This document shows, in pieces, positions 6,132 through 10,256 of a stretch of 10,256 nucleotides of DNA. The stretch comes from DATJMJ01 sp035503975 (GTDB lineage: Bacteria; Actinomycetota; Acidimicrobiia; Acidimicrobiales; Palsa-688). The notes beneath the pieces were generated by a model. That model searched no databases. It worked only from the letters and a program-made list of their open reading frames with translations, and was not told the origin of the DNA. The DNA lies in contig DATJST010000568.1 of the NCBI GenBank assembly GCA_035503975.1, positions 1 through 10,256 on the forward strand, given 5' to 3'. Numbering within the stretch: position 1 is the stretch's first letter; every line of letters begins with the position of its first letter. The position numbers were made by a program, and so were the translations under genes.

Positions 6132-6944
6132 CTAGTTAGAGGCTTGCCGCACCTCGCTCAACAGCCGCCGCGCCGCGGCTGTGGCCTGCTCGGCCGTTTC
6201 CATGTGAGCGGTGGCGCGGGCGAGCTCCTGGTCGGCCCGCTCCTTTAGCTCCTGCCAGTGCGCAATCTCGCGGTGCAGGCGGTCCAGCCGGCCTTGCGCC
6301 GATTCGCGGTCAGCCTTTAGCCGGGCGAGCTCTTCGCGCCGAGCCCTCTCTACGACCTCGGCTTGCGCCAGGGCGCTTTCGGCCGTTCGGAGCTCACGCT
6401 CGGCCTTTGTGGCCGACGCGCTGACTTCTGTAGCCGCGCTGACTTCTGTAGCCGCGCTGGCTGTTGCACCGAAGTTCGTCAGGCCCAATCCGGCGTAGTG
6501 GAGCGGGGCTACCAGGTTGCCGTCCCCGAGCGCCGCCGCGACCTGGTCATCAAGCACGGCTGCGGCGAGCGTACCCTCGAGGTCGGTGCGGGCCTGCTCG
6601 CTGACCGCTTCGCCGAGGGCTCGCGCCGCCTCGAGCGCCGCCCCGACCAGTGCGGCGACAGCCTGGCGCCTTCGTTGGGTGAGGCCGCGCATATCGGTGG
6701 CGGAAAGCTGAGCCTGGGCCTCACGTACCTGCTCGCCCAGGGCCAACAGCGCGGCCACTTCGTCCGGCCGCTGCCGGACGAGCAGGTTGGCCAGCCAGGC
6801 ACCCACCGTCGGGCGCCGCAGCGCCTTGATGGCTGCGGCCAGGTCTTTATCACCGTTCCTGCGAGCCGCGACGGCCAACGCGTCGCGGCGGGAGACGAAC
6901 TCGCGGGGTGCCAACCCGTACAGTTCCGCCGTGGCAGCACGCAA
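6132..6944 (-). CDS. Helical protein with C-terminal coiled coil, function unknown
   Basis: 270 residues from TTG 6944. The N-terminal part (RAATAELYGLAPREFVSRRDALAVAARRNGDKDLAAAIKALRRPTVGAWLANLLVR) is a recurring actinobacterial module, known to me only from hypothetical proteins. A helical Ala-rich middle follows. Residues of about 178-268 form a long charged heptad-rich coiled coil (ERELRTAESALAQAE through ARRLLSEVRQ). No signal peptide or membrane segment is seen, so it is probably cytoplasmic. GGAGG at 6952-6956 lies seven bases from TTG 6944 but only one base from GTG 6950, so the TTG is preferred; the frame itself is open to 7031. Residues 164-175 are a duplicated AATEVS unit encoded by an exact tandem repeat. 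It could be a scaffold or nucleic-acid-associated protein; the sequence does not say which. Confidence 0.75.
   Translation of the reverse strand: MRAATAELYGLAPREFVSRRDALAVAARRNGDKDLAAAIKALRRPTVGAWLANLLVRQRPDEVAALLALGEQVREAQAQLSATDMRGLTQRRRQAVAALVGAALEAARALGEAVSEQARTDLEGTLAAAVLDDQVAAALGDGNLVAPLHYAGLGLTNFGATASAATEVSAATEVSASATKAERELRTAESALAQAEVVERARREELARLKADRESAQGRLDRLHREIAHWQELKERADQELARATAHMETAEQATAAARRLLSEVRQASN
6421..6456. repeat. Exact 18-bp tandem duplication inside the coiled-coil gene
   Basis: CTGACTTCTGTAGCCGCG at 6421-6438 is repeated exactly at 6439-6456. It is in frame and adds one AATEVS unit in the linker just before the coiled coil. Exact identity suggests recent duplication by slippage. 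Confidence 0.9.
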
Positions 6945-6990
6945 GTCCACGCCTCCAGTTTCGCAGGCAGGCCCTTCGCCGGGGGCGCCC

Positions 6991-7056
6991 CGCCTTGTGG
7001 CACCGGCCGGTCGTGTCTCACCTTGTGGCAACAGGCGTCACGGGCGGCACAAGGCG
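6991..7056. repeat. CCTTGTGGCA direct repeats with an inverted partner
   Basis: CCTTGTGGCA occurs at 6993-7002 and 7021-7030, 28 bases apart. CGCCTTGTG at 6991-6999 is matched by its reverse complement CACAAGGCG at 7048-7056. All lie between two divergent start codons, so they could be regulator sites for either gene. Confidence 0.5.
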
Positions 7057-7062
7057 GGTAGA

Positions 7063-7112
7063 GAGCGGTGCGGAGCGGTACAGAGCGGTGCGGAGCGGTA
7101 CAGAGCGGAGCC
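7063..7112. repeat. Five 10-bp-phased GAGCGG repeats before a leaderless promoter
   Basis: GAGCGGTGCG (7063), GAGCGGTACA (7073), GAGCGGTGCG (7083), GAGCGGTACA (7093) and GAGCGGAGCC (7103) follow each other without gaps. They form a 20-bp unit repeated twice plus a partial third. The 10-base step places the same motif on nearly the same face of the helix. The block ends nine bases before the -10 box at 7122, covering the -20 to -60 region of the promoter, where an activator or repressor would bind. Confidence 0.8.
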
Positions 7113-7121
7113 TCAGGTACC

Positions 7122-7127
7122 TAAAGT
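7122..7127 (+). promoter_or_regulatory. -10 box TAAAGT of a probable leaderless promoter
   Basis: TAAAGT is six bases before ATG 7134 and there is no Shine-Dalgarno sequence in the gap. The arrangement matches the TAGAGT box at 561, six to eight bases before an ATG. No -35 is recognisable, because the phased repeats occupy that position. Confidence 0.55.
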
Positions 7128-7133
7128 GGCCCC

Positions 7134-7853
7134 ATGAGGCGGCGGAGCGAGTTGTGCCGGGCGGCGCCCGGGCTCGCCGTAGCCGCATTACTGCTCCCGC
7201 TCCCGCTCGCGCTAGCGCCGCCGTCATTGCGCCAGGCACCGGCCCCGGTGGTAGCTACCGGCAGAACCACGACCTTGCACGGTCCCGTGCCCTCCACCGC
7301 CGTTTGGCACGTGTCCCGGTCCCCAAAGCTACGGGCCCACGTGGCCTCCGGCTGTCCTCGCACCGTGGCAGCTGCGCAGGACGTCGTCAACACTTACAAG
7401 GGACCGCCGTTGGTGCCGGCCGGGCCCATGGCGGGTTTGATCTGCCGCTACTACGGAGAGCCCCGCCTCGGGCACCTCGGCCGCCAGACCCGCCTTGACG
7501 CCGCCCGAGCCGCCAGGCTCGCCAACGTGGTGAGGCGGCTCAACCTGGCGCCGCCCGCCCTTGGCGCGCACGGGCCTCAGGCCGGAGCGGCGGCTGTAGC
7601 GCCGGCCAGAGAGCCAGTGGGAGAGGCAGCCGGAGCGGTGGCTTGCCCGCTCGACGTCGGTTCCTTCGCGGTGATCGGGCTCTCCTACAAGGGCCGGCCC
7701 GACGTAGGCCTCTGGTACCACACGAGCGGGTGCGAGACCCTCGACAACGGCTACATCGGGGCTTCCGAGACCGGGAACCCCAGCTTTTACAACGGTTTTG
7801 AGGGCACGATCAACCAGCTCTCGCCGCCCTTGGCGATGGGCGTGGGGGGCTAG
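7134..7853 (+). CDS. Secreted protein with two cysteine pairs, function unknown
   Basis: 239-residue exported protein. A basic start (MRRR) and a hydrophobic core at about residues 12-29 form the signal peptide. Mature cysteines are at 74, 104, 171 and 200. The protein looks like two linked parts. The first has CRYYG (104-108) followed by a helical segment with ARLANVVRRLNLAPP (about 127-141). After an Ala/Gly-rich linker, the second runs CPLDVGSFAVIGLSYKGRPDVGLWYHTSGCETLDNGYIG (171-209). The second part recalls small actinobacterial secreted domains with C-P-x-D-x-G-S and GC-x3-x-NG motifs, but I cannot name a family or activity. ATG 7134 is chosen because TAAAGT six bases upstream gives a leaderless start; there is no ribosome site. 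It is divergent from the coiled-coil gene across a repeat-rich spacer. Confidence 0.75.
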   Translation: MRRRSELCRAAPGLAVAALLLPLPLALAPPSLRQAPAPVVATGRTTTLHGPVPSTAVWHVSRSPKLRAHVASGCPRTVAAAQDVVNTYKGPPLVPAGPMAGLICRYYGEPRLGHLGRQTRLDAARAARLANVVRRLNLAPPALGAHGPQAGAAAVAPAREPVGEAAGAVACPLDVGSFAVIGLSYKGRPDVGLWYHTSGCETLDNGYIGASETGNPSFYNGFEGTINQLSPPLAMGVGG

Positions 7854-7945
7854 CCAGCAGGTGCGGGACGTGGTGGCAGCTCTGTCGTGTGACAAATGGG
7901 GGCAACCGCGGGGGAGCCGCTCCGGTGACCAATGAGGAGTGCCGA

Positions 7946-8725
7946 ATGTCCCTGCGTGGGACCTTCGAGCAAGTGGCCGCTTCGTACCATCAAGCCCGTC
8001 CGGGCTACCCGGACGCCCTCTTCGAGCGCTTGGTGGCCACGACTGGGGTCGGGCCGGCCGACCGCATCCTCGAAGTCGGCTGTGGCACGGGCAAGGCAAC
8101 CTGGCCGCTCGCCTGCCGTGGCCTGCGCATAACCTGTGTCGAGCCCGGGGCCGAACTGGCGGCGCAAGCGCGCCGTAACCTCGTTGGTTACGAGGTAGAG
8201 GTGCTGAACACCCACTTCGAGGACGCGGCGCAGCATTGGCCGAGCACGTTCGCGCTGGTTTTTGCGGCGACATCGTGGCACTGGGTCGACCCGCTTGTCC
8301 GTTACCAGTTGGCCTGGCAGGTGCTCCGCCCCGAGGGCTACCTGGCCACCTGGTCGGCGAGCCACGTTTTCCCCGAGGGCGGTGACCCGTTCTTTCGCGA
8401 CATCCAAGACGTTTACGACGAAATAGGCGAAGGCAAACCGGCGGACCGCAACTGGCCGCCGCCCGGCGAGCTCGCGGACGCCCGGGCTGACATCGAGGTT
8501 TGCGGCCTGTTCGAGCTTGTACAGGTGGAGCATTTTGACTGGGAAGTCACGTACGACGCCGGGTCCTACATCGCCTTGCTCGACACCTTCTCGGGGCACA
8601 TCGCCATGGAGACCTGGAAACGCGAGCGGCTCTACGCCGCGATCCGCGAGCGCCTGGCTGCCCGTCCCGGCGGGCGAGTACGGCGCCACTGGGGCGCCGT
8701 ACTCAATATTGCTTGCCCGGCCTAG
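7946..8725 (+). CDS. Class I SAM-dependent methyltransferase
   Basis: 259-residue probable methyltransferase of the Methyltransf_11/25 type, cytoplasmic. The N-terminal helix FEQVAASYHQARPGYP is typical of this group. Motif I, the SAM-binding loop, is ILEVGCGTGKAT at 41-52; the acidic residue that holds the SAM ribose is E66 in CVEPG. The later motifs are THFED (89-93), FALVFAATSWHWVDP (102-116) and VLRPEGYLATW (127-136). The C-terminal 120 residues probably form the substrate lid; the substrate is not predictable. ATG 7946 has GAGGAG at 7934-7939 with a 6-base gap; the frame is open to 7889 and an upstream GTG at 7925 is weaker. Its stop overlaps the stop of the convergent ogt gene. The 92 bases before it hold no clear promoter. 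Confidence 0.88.
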   Translation: MSLRGTFEQVAASYHQARPGYPDALFERLVATTGVGPADRILEVGCGTGKATWPLACRGLRITCVEPGAELAAQARRNLVGYEVEVLNTHFEDAAQHWPSTFALVFAATSWHWVDPLVRYQLAWQVLRPEGYLATWSASHVFPEGGDPFFRDIQDVYDEIGEGKPADRNWPPPGELADARADIEVCGLFELVQVEHFDWEVTYDAGSYIALLDTFSGHIAMETWKRERLYAAIRERLAARPGGRVRRHWGAVLNIACPA

Positions 8726-9252
8726 TTCTTACGGCTGGAGCTGCGCTCGGCCAGGACAAGGCGCTCGTGGGCGAGCAGCCGCTCCTTCAGTGCAAGCCCG
8801 CCCCCATAGCCCGTGAGGCTGCCGTCGGCACCGATCACGCGATGGCACGGGATGATGAGCGCGATCGGGTTGCGGTTGTTCGCCATGCCCACCGCTCGCG
8901 AAGCGGCCGGGTTGCCGACCGCCCGAGCGATGTCGCCGTAGCTGCGGGTCTCGCCATAGGGTATGGCGCTCAATGCCGACCAGACGCGCCTTTGCCACGG
9001 GCTGCCGGCCGGCTCGAGCGGCAAGTCAAAATCGGTCAGCTCTCCGGCGAAATAGGCGTGCAATTGCGCCTCGGCCTTGGCGACGCTCGCAGGCCGGCCC
9101 TTGCGCCCGGGCAAGGCCGTCACGGCGAGCGCCTTCGGGTCGTCGGGCAGGTACAGGTGGTGCAAGGCCCGTTCGTCACCGGCGATCACCAACCGGCCGA
9201 CCGGCGTGGTGACTGGCCACCATTCGTCGCTTTCCCAGGCTTGCTGGTTCAT
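8722..9252 (-). CDS. ogt: Methylated-DNA--protein-cysteine methyltransferase (O6-alkylguanine repair)
   Basis: 176-residue suicide repair enzyme that moves the alkyl group from O6-alkylguanine in DNA to its own cysteine. The active-site motif IIPCHRVIG is at 133-141, with Cys136 as acceptor. Upstream are SPWQRRVWSALSAIPYGETRSYGDIARAVGNPAASRAVGMANNRNP (84-129), the DNA-binding helices including the RAVG arginine and the asparagine hinge region. The ribonuclease-like N-terminal domain (1-80) is present, so length is normal for Ogt. ATG 9252 is preceded by GGAGG seven bases upstream; the frame is open to 9294 but that would overlap more of alkA. Its ATG overlaps the alkA stop as ATGA, so the two are translationally coupled. 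Its stop overlaps that of the convergent methyltransferase by CTAG. Confidence 0.95.
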   Translation of the reverse strand: MNQQAWESDEWWPVTTPVGRLVIAGDERALHHLYLPDDPKALAVTALPGRKGRPASVAKAEAQLHAYFAGELTDFDLPLEPAGSPWQRRVWSALSAIPYGETRSYGDIARAVGNPAASRAVGMANNRNPIALIIPCHRVIGADGSLTGYGGGLALKERLLAHERLVLAERSSSRKN

Positions 9253-10256
9253 GCCACTTCCTCCTTGTTGGGGTGGCCGAGCGCGCCCGACCACAGATAT
9301 TGCAACGCGTAAGCCCGGTACGGCCTCCAGGCGTCGGCCAAGGACAGCGCGCCCTCGACCGTGGAGCTTCGGCCTAGTGCCTCGAGGGCCCGGCGCAGCC
9401 CCAAGTCACCGGCCGGGAAGGCATCGGGGTCACCGAGTGCCCGCATCCGGATGTAGGCGACCGTCCATGGGCCCACGCCAGGCAGAGCCTGCAGGCGGGC
9501 CGTTGCCTCTTCCCGGTCAGCTCCGGGGCCAAGGTCGACGGTGCCGCTCGCGAGCGCTTCGGCGAGGGCTACCAGGGTGCGCGCCCGGCTCGCCGGCAGG
9601 GGGAGATCCTCGGGCGTGGCGCCTGCCAGGGCGGAGGCGGTGGGGAAAGCGCGGGTGACCGCCCCGTCGGGGGTGGTGATGGCGCGCCCGTAGCGATCGG
9701 CGAGGCGACCGGCCAAGGCCCGCGCTCCCGCCACGCTCACCTGCTGGCCGAGCACCGCCCGCGCGGCTACCTCGTTACCGTCCACCGCGCCCGGGACCCG
9801 CAGACCAGGTAGGGCGGCAAACCCGGGCCTGAGCAGAGGGTCGTTGCCCAGGACCTCGGCCACGGCTTCGGGGTCCGCGTCCAGGTCGAAGAGCAAACGC
9901 ACCCGCTTGACCGCGGTTGCCAGGTCCCTCAGGTCCTCGACGGCAAACGTGGCCGTGGTGAAGCGTTCACCGGGGTTGGGTGCGAGGACCGTGACGGTGC
10001 CAGTGCCGTGAGGCAGCACCAGGGCCCTGCGGTAGTGTGCCGCGCCCCCGTCCTCCACTCCTGGCACAGCCCGCGCCGCCAGCCATCGGAACAGCACATC
10101 CGCGGCGAGAGGGGCACGGTATGGCAGCCGCACAACGACGGGGGCCCCATGGCTCCGGGCCCGGCCGGCTGCCGAGCCGCGTAGCGCGTCGCGCTCGCTT
10201 GCTCCCGGCCTGTCCGTCTCGCGCCCGCCTGGCACCGGCCTGTCCGCCTCGCGCTG
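9249..10256 (-). CDS. alkA: DNA-3-methyladenine glycosylase II (AlkA), 5' part outside window, possible Ada-AlkA fusion
   Basis: 335 residues are visible and the frame is still open at the right edge. Removal of 3-methyladenine and related alkylated bases is the expected reaction. An AlkA N-terminal domain starts at LPYRAPL, with FRWLAARAVPGVE soon after. The glycosylase domain follows: NEVAARAVLGQQVSVAGARALAGRLADRYG, then the helix-hairpin-helix LPGVGPWTVAYIRMRALGD, then FPAGDLGLRRAL. The D in AGDLGL (about residue 284 of the visible part) aligns with the catalytic aspartate of E. coli AlkA. The first 35 or so visible residues are a charged, low-complexity linker with an imperfect 10-residue repeat. 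This suits the joint between an Ada/AraC module and AlkA, a fusion common in actinobacteria. A standalone AlkA starting at GTG 10235 remains possible. Confidence 0.9.
   Translation of the reverse strand, partial: QREADRPVPGGRETDRPGASERDALRGSAAGRARSHGAPVVVRLPYRAPLAADVLFRWLAARAVPGVEDGGAAHYRRALVLPHGTGTVTVLAPNPGERFTTATFAVEDLRDLATAVKRVRLLFDLDADPEAVAEVLGNDPLLRPGFAALPGLRVPGAVDGNEVAARAVLGQQVSVAGARALAGRLADRYGRAITTPDGAVTRAFPTASALAGATPEDLPLPASRARTLVALAEALASGTVDLGPGADREEATARLQALPGVGPWTVAYIRMRALGDPDAFPAGDLGLRRALEALGRSSTVEGALSLADAWRPYRAYALQYLWSGALGHPNKEEVA
10205..10254. repeat. 30-bp-period direct repeat in the alkA linker
   Basis: CCGGCCTGTCCGTCTCGCGC at 10205-10224 recurs as CCGGCCTGTCCGCCTCGCGC at 10235-10254, one mismatch in 20. 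In protein terms this is the repeat READRPVPGG / RETDRPGASE. It runs to the window edge, so more copies may follow. Confidence 0.75.

Noticed and set aside
6945..7031. N-terminal extension of the coiled-coil protein to 7031
   Set aside because: The added residues are Gly/Pro/Arg-rich, and a GGAGG site at 6952-6956 supports the later start.
1..10256. Defence, toxin-antitoxin, phage or other new mobile system
   Set aside because: No integrase, transposase, nuclease, toxin pair or attachment-site pattern was found; the genes read as ordinary chromosomal transport, repair and secreted-protein loci.

Overview
The window reads as chromosomal DNA from a high-GC actinobacterium. It has strong G/C third-position bias, GGAGG-type ribosome sites mixed with apparently leaderless starts behind TANNNT -10 boxes, and GTG/TTG start codons. 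It also carries a binding-protein sugar importer with no ATPase gene of its own, an arrangement known from Streptomyces, where a shared MsiK ATPase serves several importers. The secreted cysteine-containing proteins fit Actinobacteria, but genus or family cannot be fixed from sequence reading alone.

Layout, left to right. The 3' end of a Y-family DNA polymerase (dinB-like, + strand) is followed by a spacer with five copies of a 20-base repeat, one of them inverted. Next is a leaderless gene for a small secreted six-cysteine protein (575-1087). Two near-palindromic TGGACTAGACCA boxes, close to the DasR/NagR (GntR/HutC family) operator consensus, then precede a three-gene importer: a solute-binding protein (1301-2623), a long perfect hairpin, a MalF-type permease (2721-3677) and a MalG-type permease (3690-4502). 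The boxes suggest an amino-sugar or chitooligosaccharide substrate under GlcNAc-type control, but this is inference.

A UPF0158-type gene of unknown function (minus strand) meets the importer tail to tail. It diverges from a second secreted six-cysteine protein (5476-6060), with a 14-bp dyad between them. Then comes a minus-strand gene for a helical protein with a C-terminal coiled coil (6132-6944). It diverges from a third secreted cysteine-containing protein (7134-7853) across a repeat-rich spacer that includes five 10-bp-phased repeats next to a leaderless promoter. A SAM-dependent methyltransferase (7946-8725) follows.

The right end is a minus-strand alkylation-repair operon. An AlkA-type 3-methyladenine glycosylase, open at its 5' end and possibly the C-terminal half of an Ada-AlkA fusion, is coupled by an ATGA overlap to ogt (O6-alkylguanine-DNA alkyltransferase).

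I found no mobile element, CRISPR array, tRNA, rRNA or recognisable defence system. The items most worth checking are the paired DasR-like operators, the 20-base repeat cluster, the helically phased repeats, and the unlipidated binding protein.
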